64,000 bases of DNA from QUBU01 sp014337915. GTDB taxonomy: Bacteria; Pseudomonadota; Gammaproteobacteria; Steroidobacterales; GCA-2729495. How positions within the stretch are numbered: position 1 is the first letter of the stretch; every line of letters begins with the position of its first letter. Positions 42,611 through 51,224 of the stretch are shown here, in pieces. The stretch covers positions 186,001-250,000 of the forward strand of contig SZOW01000002.1 of assembly GCA_030263395.1 (NCBI GenBank). The letters run 5' to 3'. The position numbers and the translations under genes were made by a program. Under the pieces are notes generated by a model that searched no databases, was not told the DNA's origin, and saw nothing but the letters and a program-made list of their open reading frames with translations.

Positions 42611-43381
42611 ATGCGCCACGGCCTCGCTGCCCTTGCACTCCTCGCCTGCAGCTTCGGCGTGCAGGCCCAGTTCCAGGCCCCGAAGCTCTCGCCCATCGGC
42701 GAGAAGATCGAGGCCGCGATGAAGAGCGACATCCGCAGCGCCGCGGAAAAGGAGCGCGACCAGGACCGCCTGCCGCGGCAGACCCTGGAGTTCCTCGGCC
42801 TGCGCGACGACATGCGGGTCGTCGAACTGGTGCCCTCCGGCGGCTGGTTTACCAAGATCCTGGCGCCGGTGCTGGCCGAAAAAGGCGAGCTCTACGTCGC
42901 CATCGGCACGCGGCAGATCGAATCGCTGATCAAACAGCTGCCGCAGCTGGCCAAGGTCAAGGTGGCGCAGAGCGATGCGAAGCTGACGCCGGTGGGCGAG
43001 CGCATGGGCCTGTTCGACCTGGGCGAGACCTCGCTCGGCGTCAGGGACGCCGACCTGGTGCTCACCTTCCGCAACCTGCACAACTTCACGCCGCAGGGGC
43101 GCCAGAACCTCAACCGTGCGGTCTTCAATGCACTCAAGCCCGGCGGGCTGTACGGCGCGGTGGATCACACGCGGCGCCACAACGAACCGGACAACCCCGA
43201 GAACTGGCGCCGCATGGACCCGGTGCTGGCCATCAAGGAGATAGAGGCGGCCGGCTTCGAGTTCGTCGATTACTCCGGCATCCACTATCGCCCTGATGAC
43301 GAGCTGCGCTACGAGGTCGGCCGCAAGACGGTCACCGGCAACACCGACCGCTTCGTGCTGCTGTTCCGCAAGCCGCTGTAG
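42611..43381 (+). CDS. Exported class I SAM-methyltransferase-like protein
   Basis: The 256-residue protein has a signal peptide (MRHGLAALALLACSFGVQA) and a Rossmann-like methyltransferase domain. The SAM-binding motif I is degenerate: MRVVELVPSGGWFTKILAPV instead of E/DxGxGxG. Later motifs are LVLTFRNLHNFTPQGRQ and LKPGGLYGAVDHTRRHNEP. Related exported proteins are common in Gammaproteobacteria, but their role is unknown; SAM is not expected in the periplasm, so catalysis is doubtful. It is alone, between the divergent TRAP operon and a convergent FKBP gene. Confidence 0.82.
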   Translation: MRHGLAALALLACSFGVQAQFQAPKLSPIGEKIEAAMKSDIRSAAEKERDQDRLPRQTLEFLGLRDDMRVVELVPSGGWFTKILAPVLAEKGELYVAIGTRQIESLIKQLPQLAKVKVAQSDAKLTPVGERMGLFDLGETSLGVRDADLVLTFRNLHNFTPQGRQNLNRAVFNALKPGGLYGAVDHTRRHNEPDNPENWRRMDPVLAIKEIEAAGFEFVDYSGIHYRPDDELRYEVGRKTVTGNTDRFVLLFRKPL

Positions 43382-43394
43382 CGCTTCACCGGCG

Positions 43395-44114
43395 CTACTG
43401 CTTGCCCTTGATCCCCAGCAGCTCGACCTCGAAATTGAGGGTGGAGCCGGGCGGGATGGGGCCGCCGGTGTTGCGATCGCCGTAGGCCAGCGTCGCCGGG
43501 CAGACCAGCTGCGCCTTCTCGCCCACGGTCATGCGCTGCACGCCCTCGGTCCAGCAGGGGATGACCTGGTTCAGCGCGAACTCGGCGGGCTGCCCGCGCT
43601 GCACCGAGCTGTCGAAGACGGTCCCGTCGGGCAGCGTGCCCTGGTAGTGCACCGTGACCACGTCCGTGGCCTTCGGGTGATCGCCGCCCTTGCCCGGGGT
43701 GATGGTGCGGAACACCAGCCCCGATTCGGTCTTCACGGCGCCTTCCTTGCTCGCGGCACTGGCGAGGAATTCCTCACCGGACTTTTTGGCGTCCGCGGCA
43801 TTGGCGGCGATGCGTGCCTGCGCCAGCTCGCGGAACCTGGTCTCGTACTCCTCGATCTTCACCGCCGGTTCCTTGCCGGAGACGGTGTCGCCGAAAGCCG
43901 TGCGAAAGACTTCCAGTTCCTCGGGTGACAGGCGCAGCTGCTTGTTCTGCTCCGCCAGCTGCTGGCCGATGGCGGCGCCGTAGGCGTAGATCGCCTTCTG
44001 GTCCTCGGTCATGGTGGCAGCCGTCTTCGGCGCTTCCACCGGCTTCTGCTGGCAGGCCGCGGTGAGCGACACCAGGCCGAGGAGGATGACACTGGCAGGT
44101 TTGATGTGCTTCAT
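43395..44114 (-). CDS. FKBP-type peptidyl-prolyl isomerase lipoprotein (Mip/FkpA-like)
   Basis: The 239-residue protein has a lipoprotein signal with lipobox SLTAAC, an N-terminal dimerisation domain rich in charged helices (about 35-125) and a C-terminal FKBP domain. The domain reads VVTVHYQGTLPDGTVFDSSV, VIPCWTEGVQRMTVGEKAQL and TLAYGDRNTGGPIPPGSTLN. It isomerises prolyl bonds and helps fold envelope proteins. The length fits Mip/FklB-like proteins. Confidence 0.94.
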   Translation of the reverse strand: MKHIKPASVILLGLVSLTAACQQKPVEAPKTAATMTEDQKAIYAYGAAIGQQLAEQNKQLRLSPEELEVFRTAFGDTVSGKEPAVKIEEYETRFRELAQARIAANAADAKKSGEEFLASAASKEGAVKTESGLVFRTITPGKGGDHPKATDVVTVHYQGTLPDGTVFDSSVQRGQPAEFALNQVIPCWTEGVQRMTVGEKAQLVCPATLAYGDRNTGGPIPPGSTLNFEVELLGIKGKQ

Positions 44115-44223
44115 GGAATTTGCCCTGGAAAAAAGGCCCGGAGCGGCTGTGCCACCCCGGGCCGAACTCAACGGACCACGCGCGCGGCGTGGCCCGACAT
44201 TCGTCACGTGAAAGCCGCCTGGC

Positions 44224-44535
44224 CTAGTTGACCATGCCCTTGAGGGCCTTCAGCGGCAGCGCGCGGACCTTCTTCGAGGCCGGCTTCGCCTTGAAAACCA
44301 TCTTCTCGCCCGTGAACGGGTTCGTGCCTTCGCGTTCCTTGGTCGCCGGCTTTTTGATGACCTTCAGCTTGAGCAGGCCCGGCATGGTGAACAGGCCGTT
44401 GCTGCGCAGGCTCTTCTTGATCACGCCGTTGAGCGAATCGAACACCGAGGACACCTGCTTGCGGGAAAGCTTCGTGTCCTTCGCGATCGCGTTCAGGATA
44501 TCCGACTTGGTCGGTGCGCCACCCTTTTTCGCCAT
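44224..44535 (-). CDS. HU-family DNA-binding protein
   Basis: The 103-residue protein has an HU/IHF fold. Helices at the N-terminus (TKSDILNAIAKDTKLSRKQV) lead to the beta arms (FTMPGLLKLKVIKKPATKER) and the arm-tip motif GTNPFTGEKMVFKAKPA. It starts MAKKGGAPTK with an extra basic N-terminus and ends with a Lys-rich tail, as seen in a subgroup of HU proteins in Xanthomonad-type bacteria. It bends and compacts DNA. The start is fixed by ATG 44535; a GGAGT site lies nine bases upstream. A good sigma-70 promoter is visible further upstream. Confidence 0.94.
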   Translation of the reverse strand: MAKKGGAPTKSDILNAIAKDTKLSRKQVSSVFDSLNGVIKKSLRSNGLFTMPGLLKLKVIKKPATKEREGTNPFTGEKMVFKAKPASKKVRALPLKALKGMVN

Positions 44536-44581
44536 TTTTTCAATACTCCGTGAGAGTGTAGAGATGTAGTCCCGGGAGCGA

Positions 44582-44609
44582 AGTATAAACGCGGTTGTGC
44601 AACATCCAA
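44582..44609 (-). promoter_or_regulatory. Sigma-70 promoter of the HU gene
   Basis: On the minus strand, TTGGAT (44609-44604), a 16-base spacer and TATACT (44587-44582) form a near-consensus promoter. The expected transcript starts near 44575, about 40 bases before the ATG. Confidence 0.7.
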
Positions 44610-44739
44610 GAGAATATTTTCCTGCCGGCAGGGCGTTTGAGCCTGCATTTCCAGCCTTTTCGTGATGGCTGACCATTGGCATGTACGCGCCTGAAAGGCC
44701 ACGGCTTCTGGCCGGTGCATCCTGCGGTATGATCCAGTC

Positions 44740-45471
44740 ATGTTCTCGGTCTTGATCCTGGTCATGGCAGCGGCCGGTTTCCTCGTCTGCCTCTGGGCCT
44801 TCGGGGAGTGGCGGCGGACGCGCTCCGTCATCCTGCTGTTCAACGTCCTGGTGCTGGCGGCGGCCGTGGTCCATGCGCTGATCGCCGGCAGCGGCCGCTG
44901 GGCTGGCCCGGGCACCGAGCTGCGGGGCCTCTACGTCCTGCCCCTGCTGGTGGCGACCGTGGCGCTGCCGGCCGCGCTGTTCACCTTTGCCACCATCAGC
45001 CGCGGCAGCGGCTTCGCCTGGGCGCGGATCGACTGGGGGCATGGTGGGGTCTGCCTGCTCGCCGTGGCGCTGCTGATCTATAGCCTGCCGGGAATCTTCG
45101 TCATACCGACCCTGGCCCCGGCCTGCTGGCGCGACGTGGTCTGGTACCTGCCCTCGGTGCCGCCGCCGCTGTTCTGCCCGGGTGCGGCGCCGGAGCTGGT
45201 GCTGCCGCCGCGCCTGCCGGTGGTGCCGGCGGTCGTGGTTGCCGCCTATCTCGGCCTGGGTGCCGGGCTGTGGTACCGCCAGGGCTGGCCCTGGCTGCTC
45301 GCCGGCATGGCCGCCGGTACGGCGCTCCTGCTCCTGCCGCTGACCTGGGGCCCGGTGCCGCGGTTCGCCGGCGAATTGCTCTGCGCGGGCGTGATGGCGC
45401 TGGCCGCGGTGCGCTATGTGCGCAGCCAGCCGCCCCCGGCTGGACCGGCTGCCGATGGGCCTGCCGGCTAG
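44740..45471 (+). CDS. Integral membrane protein of unknown function
   Basis: The 243-residue protein has six to seven hydrophobic segments. It starts MFSVLILVMAAAGFLVCLWA and ends in a short Pro-rich tail. Between segments are Trp-rich loops (AWARIDWGHGGVC, CWRDVVWYLPSVPPP). No family is recognised. It lies 31 bases before the GIY-YIG gene and is probably co-transcribed with it and the amidohydrolase gene. Confidence 0.72.
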   Translation: MFSVLILVMAAAGFLVCLWAFGEWRRTRSVILLFNVLVLAAAVVHALIAGSGRWAGPGTELRGLYVLPLLVATVALPAALFTFATISRGSGFAWARIDWGHGGVCLLAVALLIYSLPGIFVIPTLAPACWRDVVWYLPSVPPPLFCPGAAPELVLPPRLPVVPAVVVAAYLGLGAGLWYRQGWPWLLAGMAAGTALLLLPLTWGPVPRFAGELLCAGVMALAAVRYVRSQPPPAGPAADGPAG

Positions 45472-45502
45472 GCGCGGCGCCGCAGGCAGAATCGCCGATG
45501 CC

Positions 45503-45766
45503 ATGACCGACTGGCAGGTCTACATGCTCGAGTGCGCCGACGGCAGCCTCTACACCGGCATTGCCCGGGACGTCGGCGCCCGCCTCGCCGCGCACAACGA
45601 CGGGCGGGGCGCCCGCTACACGCGCAGCCGCCTGCCCGTGCGCCTGGTCCATGTCGAGCCGGCCGCGGACCGTGGTGCGGCCCTGCGGCGCGAATATGCC
45701 ATCAAGCAGCTGGCCACCACCGAAAAGCGCGCCCTGGCCGGGCGCCCGTTGAAAGGGGAATCCTGA
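45503..45766 (+). CDS. GIY-YIG domain protein (YhbQ-like)
   Basis: The 87-residue protein is a single GIY-YIG nuclease-fold domain: WQVYMLECADGSLYTGIARD with the two Tyr, then RLAAHNDGRGARYTRSRLPV with Arg, and EYAIKQLATTEKRAL with the metal-binding Glu. Family members such as YhbQ are small and may act on branched or damaged DNA. The ATG at 45503 is chosen, and its TGA overlaps the next ATG by one base. Confidence 0.92.
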   Translation: MTDWQVYMLECADGSLYTGIARDVGARLAAHNDGRGARYTRSRLPVRLVHVEPAADRGAALRREYAIKQLATTEKRALAGRPLKGES

Positions 45767-47073
45767 TGCCGTCCATCCTGCCTCGAATCCTCGCCGCATG
45801 CGTCATGGGCCTGTTGCCCGTCCTGGCATCGGCCGCCGACAAACCCGGCAAGGCCGACGCGGGTCCGTACACCGTGATCCAGGCCGGCGAGCTGCTGGCG
45901 GTCCCTGGCACGCCCACGAAGCGCAATCAGACAGTGGTGATCCGCGGTGGCAAGGTGGTCGCCGTGCGCGACGGGCTGCTCGGGGCCGAGGCCGTTGAAA
46001 ACCCCGGCGATGCCACGGTAGAGGTCATCGACCTGCGCGACCGCTTCGTCTTGCCGGGTCTGATGGACGCCCATGCGCACCTGATGTGGTCGGGCGGCGA
46101 CCACCCGCCGAAGAAGGCCGACAAGATGCTGGAGGCCGACCTGACCCTCTGGACCCTGCGCAATGCCCGCGTGACCCTGATGTCCGGCTTCACCACCGTG
46201 CGCGAGCAGGCCTCCGGTCCCCACCCGGTGTTCGCGGTGCGCGACTGGATCAATGCCGGCAAGTTCCTCGGGCCGCGCATCCTCGCGGCCGGCAATCCCA
46301 TCACCGCCCCGGGTGGCCATGGCGACATGACCCACGAGGACCTCAGCCCGCTGGACATCAATGCCTCCAGCCTCTGCAGCGGCGTGGAGAGCTGCCGCTA
46401 CGCTGTCCGCAAGCAGCACAAGCTGGGCTCCAACGTCATCAAGATGATGGCAACCGGGGGGTTCGCCGACAACACCGGTATCGACCAGCGCTTCTTCTTC
46501 GACGAGATGCAGGCCATCGTCGAGACCGCCCACCAGCTCGGCATGATCGTCGGTACCCATGCCTATGCCACCGATGCCGTGGCCGACGCCGTTCGCGCCG
46601 GCGTGGATTCCGTCGAGCATGGCTTCGGTGCCGATGACGCCACGCTGAAGCTCATGAAGCAGAAGGGCATTTACCTGGTGCCGACGCTCTCGGTGGCGCA
46701 GTCCGGCCCGATCCGCGAGTATCGCGAGCAGGGCCGCGCTTTCGAGCGCGCACTGAAATTCGGCACACCCATCGCCTTCGGCACCGACGACGGCGGCATA
46801 CCGCACCGCTTCGCGGCGAAAGAGTTCGGCTACATGGTCAAGGCTGGCATGACGCCGGCGGCAGCGCTGCAGTCGGCCACCGTGAACACCGCGCGCCTGT
46901 TCCGCATCGACAGCGAGGTCGGCACCCTGGAGCCCGGAAAACTGGCGGACGTGATCGCCGTGAAGGGCAACCCACTGGAAGACGTGGCGGTGCTGGAGCA
47001 GGTGGACTTCGTCATGAAGGCCGGCCGGGTCGCCAAGCGGGACGGCAGGCCGCTCGATATCGTCATCGACTGA
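45766..47073 (+). CDS. Exported amidohydrolase (imidazolonepropionase-like / Xaa-Pro dipeptidase-like)
   Basis: The 435-residue protein has a signal peptide (LPRILAACVMGLLPVLASAA) and an amidohydrolase TIM barrel. The metal ligands are visible in VLPGLMDAHAHL (HxH), VIKMMATGG (bridging Lys), GTHAYATDAV (His), SVEHGF (His) and FGTDDGGIPH (Asp). This set matches the binuclear-metal subgroup that includes bacterial prolidase-like enzymes. It may hydrolyse dipeptides or acyl-amino acids in the periplasm. A GAAAGGGGA Shine-Dalgarno site lies eight bases before the start, and the start overlaps the GIY-YIG stop. Confidence 0.93.
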   Translation: MPSILPRILAACVMGLLPVLASAADKPGKADAGPYTVIQAGELLAVPGTPTKRNQTVVIRGGKVVAVRDGLLGAEAVENPGDATVEVIDLRDRFVLPGLMDAHAHLMWSGGDHPPKKADKMLEADLTLWTLRNARVTLMSGFTTVREQASGPHPVFAVRDWINAGKFLGPRILAAGNPITAPGGHGDMTHEDLSPLDINASSLCSGVESCRYAVRKQHKLGSNVIKMMATGGFADNTGIDQRFFFDEMQAIVETAHQLGMIVGTHAYATDAVADAVRAGVDSVEHGFGADDATLKLMKQKGIYLVPTLSVAQSGPIREYREQGRAFERALKFGTPIAFGTDDGGIPHRFAAKEFGYMVKAGMTPAAALQSATVNTARLFRIDSEVGTLEPGKLADVIAVKGNPLEDVAVLEQVDFVMKAGRVAKRDGRPLDIVID

Positions 47074-47193
47074 AGCGCGTGCGGGGCCGGGCTGCGGTTG
47101 CCGGGTGCGGCATCGGGTCGCAGCGGGCAGCCACCGGCAGCAGGGAGCCGTAGTATCCCGCTGCATCACGGGTCTGCAGCAGGGAGACACCCC

Positions 47194-47985
47194 ATGTTTT
47201 CACGCATTCTGGTTGTGCTGGCCGGTGCCATGTTCACGGCCGCCGCCTTTGCCGATCACGCGGAGCCTGCCGCGGCCCATGTGCCGACGGTGCTGGTGAC
47301 CGGGGCCAACCGCGGTATCGGCCTGGAGCTCACGCGCCAGTACGCGGCGCGCGGTGCACAGGTCATTGCCACGGCCCGCGACCCGGCCCACGCCGACGCG
47401 CTGAAGGCCCTCGCGGCGGACAACCCGCGGGTCAGCATCGAGCAGCTGGATGTCGGCGACCTGGCGCAGATCCGTGCGCTGGCCGCGAAGTATGCGAAGA
47501 CGCCGATCGACATCCTGATCAACAACGCCGGCGTCAGCGGCGGCATGCAGAACCAGATGTTCGGCAAGATGGACTACGCGGTTTTCGAGGATGTGTTGCG
47601 CGTCAATACCATCGCGCCACTGGCGATCAGCGAGGCCTTCATGCCCAGCATCCTCGCCGGCCAGGACAAGCGCATCGTCGCCATTTCCAGCAGCGAGGGT
47701 TCGGTCGGCCTGGTGAGCGGCCCGCGCCTGTACTTCATGCGTGCCAGCAAGGCGGCCCTGAACATGGAAATGCGCACCCTGGCTTTCCAGCTCAAGCCGA
47801 AGGGCGTCAGCATCGCCATCCTCAACCCGGGCATGGTCGACACCGACTTCATGAAGGGGCTGCCGAAGAACATGCTGCGGCCGGTTGCCGACGCGGCGCG
47901 CGACCTGATCCGCAACATCGATGGCATGACCATCGAGAACACCGGTTCCTTCATCAACTACGACGGTGCGGTGCTGCCCTGGTGA
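47194..47985 (+). CDS. Exported SDR-family protein lacking the catalytic Tyr position
   Basis: The 263-residue protein has a signal peptide (RILVVLAGAMFTAAAFA) and a classical SDR Rossmann fold. It carries VTGANRGIG (cofactor), DILINNAGVSGG and IVAISSSEGSVGL (catalytic Ser). The active-site motif YxxxK reads M-R-A-S-K: Lys186 is present, but position 182 is Met, and the nearest Tyr is Tyr180. Oxidoreductase activity may therefore be altered or lost. Export by Sec is odd for an NAD(P)-binding enzyme. It follows the amidohydrolase by 120 bases. Confidence 0.85.
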   Translation: MFSRILVVLAGAMFTAAAFADHAEPAAAHVPTVLVTGANRGIGLELTRQYAARGAQVIATARDPAHADALKALAADNPRVSIEQLDVGDLAQIRALAAKYAKTPIDILINNAGVSGGMQNQMFGKMDYAVFEDVLRVNTIAPLAISEAFMPSILAGQDKRIVAISSSEGSVGLVSGPRLYFMRASKAALNMEMRTLAFQLKPKGVSIAILNPGMVDTDFMKGLPKNMLRPVADAARDLIRNIDGMTIENTGSFINYDGAVLPW

Positions 47986-48015
47986 GCTGAGGCCGCCAGC
48001 GGCGGGACCACCGCG

Positions 48016-48336
48016 CTACGGCTGATCTTTGTCGAGCCGGCGCAGGAACACGGTCATCTCTTTTTCCGCCTGCCGGTCGCCCCTGCGCGCGGCCGCGGCG
48101 ATGCCCTGCTCCCAGGCCTGGCGTGCGCCGGCGTCGTCGCCCTGCGCGATATGCGCCTTGCCGAGCAGCTTCCAGGCGGCGGAGTAGCCGGGATCCTGGG
48201 CGACCGCCCGTTCCAGGTGCAGGATCGCCGCCCTGGGGTCGCCGGCATTGAGGTACTCGCTGCCGAGTGAAAAGCGCAGCAGCGCGTTGTCCTGGCCCTT
48301 CGCCAGCAACGCCTCCAGCGCGGCGGCACGGCCCAT
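48016..48336 (-). CDS. Small TPR protein
   Basis: The 106-residue protein holds two to three tetratricopeptide repeats: LRFSLGSEYLNAGDPRAAIL, HLERAVAQDPGYSAAWKLLG and KAHIAQGDDAGARQAWEQGI. No signal peptide is seen. It starts six bases after the trkH stop and is the last gene of trkA-trkH-TPR. It probably binds a partner protein. The frame continues upstream, but it overlaps trkH and looks like shadow sequence. Confidence 0.85.
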   Translation of the reverse strand: MGRAAALEALLAKGQDNALLRFSLGSEYLNAGDPRAAILHLERAVAQDPGYSAAWKLLGKAHIAQGDDAGARQAWEQGIAAAARRGDRQAEKEMTVFLRRLDKDQP

Positions 48337-48341
48337 GGCGG

Positions 48342-49793
48342 TCAGCGGCGCCAGAAGGCCGGGGAAATCAGCACGAAGAGCGTGAAGATCTCCAGTCGGC
48401 CGAGCAGCATTGCCAGCACGCAGACCCACTTGTCCGGGTCCTTCATGCCGGCGAAATTCGAGCTGATGGCACCCAGGCCAGGACCGACGTTGTTGAGGCA
48501 GGTGGCGATGGCCGAGAACGCGGTGACCTGGTCGACGCCGGTGGCGAGCAGTATCAGCATCATGGCGCCGAACAGCACCACGTAGATGGCGAAAAAGCCC
48601 CACACGGCATCGACCACCCGCTGCGGCACCACGGTTTCGCCCAGCCGCACCGGGATCTCCGCGGCCGGATGCACCAGGCGCACCACCTCGCGCGCGCCCT
48701 GGCGGTAGAGGAGCAGCCAGCGCATGACCTTCATGCCACCCGACGTCGAGCCACCGCAGCCGCCGATGAACATCGAAAACACCAGCAGCACGGGCAGTGC
48801 TCCCGGCCAGGCGGAGAAGTCATCCCGCCCGAAGCCGGTGCTGGTCATGATCGACACCACGTGGAACACACCCTGTAGTCCCGCCTCCTGCAGGCTGCTG
48901 TAGTAGCCGCTCAGGTACAGGTAGGCGATGACGAAGGCAGAGATCGCCGCCAGGATCACCAGGTAGGCCCTGAATTCCGGGTCGTGCAGGTAGTTGCGCA
49001 GGCTGCGCGACTGCCAGACGAGGAAGTGCAGCGCGAAGTTGGTGCCGGCGAGCACCATGAACACCACGGCGATGCTGTCGATCAGCGGGCTCTGGAAGTA
49101 GGCGAGGCTGGCATCGTGGGTGGAGAAGCCGCCGGTGGCAAGCGTGGCGAAGCTGTGGCAGACCGCATCGAAGAGCGGCATGCCGGCCACCCAGTAGGCC
49201 AGCGTGCAGGCGACGGTCAGGCCGAGGTACACGTACCACAGCGCCTTGGCGGTCTCGGTGATGCGTGGCGTGAGCTTGGTGTCCTTCACCGCGCCGGGTG
49301 TCTCTGCGCGATACAGCTGGAAGCCGCCAACGCCCAGCATGGGCAGCACCGCGACCGCCAGCACCACAACGCCCATGCCGCCCAGCCAGTGCAGCTGTGC
49401 GCGGTAGTAGAGGATCGCCGGTGGCAGCCGGTCGAGGCCGGTCAGCACCGTGGCACCGGTGGTGGTCAGGCCCGAAACCGCTTCGAACACCGCATCGGTG
49501 ACCGACATCGCCGGCTGGTCGGCAAACAGCAACGGCGCGCCGCCGAACACGCCGAGCAGCGTCCAGAAGCCGGCGACCACGAGGAAGCCGTCGCGCGAGC
49601 GCAGGTCGCGGCTCTCGCGGCGCACGGGGGCCCAGACCGCGAGGCCCGTCAGCAGTGTCACCAGGAATCCGGAGACGAAGGCCGCGGCGGAACCGTCGTG
49701 ATACCAGGCGGAGATGAAAACGGGCGGCAGCATGGTGGTGCTGAAGAGCATCAGCAGCAGCCCGAGGATCTGCTGGACGATTCGCAGCTGCAT
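48342..49793 (-). CDS. trkH: Trk potassium uptake protein TrkH
   Basis: The 483-residue protein has the four membrane-pore-membrane repeats. Filter-like loops are ALSGLTTTGATVLTG-like (VSGLTTTGATVLTGLDRL), FATLATGGFSTHDASLAYF, SIMTSTGFGRDDFSAWPG and TCLNNVGPGLGAISSNFAG, each holding a selectivity Gly. The HWLGGMGVVVLAVAVLPMLG segment is typical. With TrkA it takes up K+. It begins 12 bases after the trkA stop. Confidence 0.97.
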   Translation of the reverse strand: MQLRIVQQILGLLLMLFSTTMLPPVFISAWYHDGSAAAFVSGFLVTLLTGLAVWAPVRRESRDLRSRDGFLVVAGFWTLLGVFGGAPLLFADQPAMSVTDAVFEAVSGLTTTGATVLTGLDRLPPAILYYRAQLHWLGGMGVVVLAVAVLPMLGVGGFQLYRAETPGAVKDTKLTPRITETAKALWYVYLGLTVACTLAYWVAGMPLFDAVCHSFATLATGGFSTHDASLAYFQSPLIDSIAVVFMVLAGTNFALHFLVWQSRSLRNYLHDPEFRAYLVILAAISAFVIAYLYLSGYYSSLQEAGLQGVFHVVSIMTSTGFGRDDFSAWPGALPVLLVFSMFIGGCGGSTSGGMKVMRWLLLYRQGAREVVRLVHPAAEIPVRLGETVVPQRVVDAVWGFFAIYVVLFGAMMLILLATGVDQVTAFSAIATCLNNVGPGLGAISSNFAGMKDPDKWVCVLAMLLGRLEIFTLFVLISPAFWRR

Positions 49794-49805
49794 GGCGCGA
49801 GGCGC

Positions 49806-51182
49806 TTACCGGAAGCGGCCGGGCAGCTGGAACAGCCGGGCCACCTGGTCCACCTGGCGCCGGTCGGTCAGGAACATGATGATGTGGTCGTCGGTGCGGA
49901 TCAGCGTGTCGTGGTGTGCCTCCATGACCTTGTCTTCGCGGACAATGACGTTCATGGTCGTGCCGGGCGGCAGGACCACCTGCTCGACGGTCCGGCCGAC
50001 CACGCGGGAGTTCTCCGCGTTGCCGTGGGCGATCGCCTCGATGGCCTCCGCCCGGCCACGGCGCAGCGAGTGCACCTTCACCATGTCACCCTGGCGCGCC
50101 AGGGCCAGCAGCGAGCCGATGGTGATCTGCTGCGGCGAGATCGCCACGTCGATGCGGCCGGTTTCCACCATTTCGGCGTAGACCGGGCGGTTGATCAGCG
50201 CCATCACCTTCTTGCAGCCGAGCTGCTTGGCGAGCATGGCGGAGAGGATGTTGGCCTCGTCGGCGTTGGTCACGGCGACAAAGACGTCGGCCGTGTCGAT
50301 GTTCTCCTCCAGCAGCAGCTCTTCGTCGGCCGCATCGCCATGCAGGACGATGGCCTTGGCCAGCCGCTCGGAGATGCGCTGTGCCCGCTCGCGGTCACGC
50401 TCGATGACCTTGACGTTGTTGGTCTGCTCCAGCGCCGAGGCCAGCCGCAGGCCGATGTTGCCGCCGCCGGCGATCACCACCCGGCGCACCGGCGGCTCGA
50501 GCTTGCGCATCTCGGCCATGACGGTGCGGATGTCGTTGCGGCCCGCGATGAAGAACACTTCGTCGTTCTCGCGGATCAGCGTCTCGCCGTCGGTGGGCAC
50601 GCTCTGGCCGCCACGGTAGACCGCGGCGATGCGCACCTCGACGTTGGGAATGTGGGTCTTGAGGTTGCGGATGCGCTGGTTCACCAGCAGGCCATCGCGG
50701 CGTGCGCGCACGCCCACCAGGCGCACACGGCCGTCGGCGAAGTCCAGTACCTGGAAGGATCCGGGGTAATGGATCAGCTGCTGGATGTGCTGGGTGACCA
50801 GCTGCTCCGGGCTGATGCGCATGTCGATCGGGATCGCCTCGGGGCTGAACAGGTTCGGCGTGGCGATGTACTCCGCCGAGCGCACCCGGGCGATCTTGGT
50901 GCCGATATGAAACAGCGTGTGGGCGACGCTGCAGGCCACCATGTTGACTTCATCGCTGCTGGTCAGCGCGATGATCATGTCGGCGTCGGCGGCACCGGCC
51001 CGCTCGAGGGTGGCCGGGTAGGCGGCGTGGCCGACGACGGTGCGCACGTCGAGACGGTCCTGCAGGTCGCGCAGCACCGTGGCGTTGTGGTCGACGATGG
51101 TGACCTCGTTGGCTTCCTGCCGGGCGAGTTGAAAGGCAGCTGTCGAGCCGACCTGGCCGGCGCCGAGGATGATGATCTTCAT
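49806..51182 (-). CDS. trkA: Trk potassium uptake regulator TrkA
   Basis: The 458-residue protein has two RCK units. The first begins MKIIILGAGQVGSTAAFQLA and the second VVIAGGGNIGLRLASALEQT; each is followed by a TrkA_C domain (DMVKVHSLRRGRAEAIEAIA in the second). It binds NAD(H) and nucleotides and gates TrkH in the membrane. It is the first gene of the trkA-trkH-TPR run. Confidence 0.98.
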   Translation of the reverse strand: MKIIILGAGQVGSTAAFQLARQEANEVTIVDHNATVLRDLQDRLDVRTVVGHAAYPATLERAGAADADMIIALTSSDEVNMVACSVAHTLFHIGTKIARVRSAEYIATPNLFSPEAIPIDMRISPEQLVTQHIQQLIHYPGSFQVLDFADGRVRLVGVRARRDGLLVNQRIRNLKTHIPNVEVRIAAVYRGGQSVPTDGETLIRENDEVFFIAGRNDIRTVMAEMRKLEPPVRRVVIAGGGNIGLRLASALEQTNNVKVIERDRERAQRISERLAKAIVLHGDAADEELLLEENIDTADVFVAVTNADEANILSAMLAKQLGCKKVMALINRPVYAEMVETGRIDVAISPQQITIGSLLALARQGDMVKVHSLRRGRAEAIEAIAHGNAENSRVVGRTVEQVVLPPGTTMNVIVREDKVMEAHHDTLIRTDDHIIMFLTDRRQVDQVARLFQLPGRFR

Positions 51183-51224
51183 GAGGTGCCGGGGGTTGGG
51201 GTGCCGTAACCTGCTCCCGCAAGC

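Noticed and set aside
48984..51209. 741-codon open frame on the plus strand
   Set aside because: Antisense shadow of trkH and trkA; no domain, and composition typical of GC-biased antisense frames.
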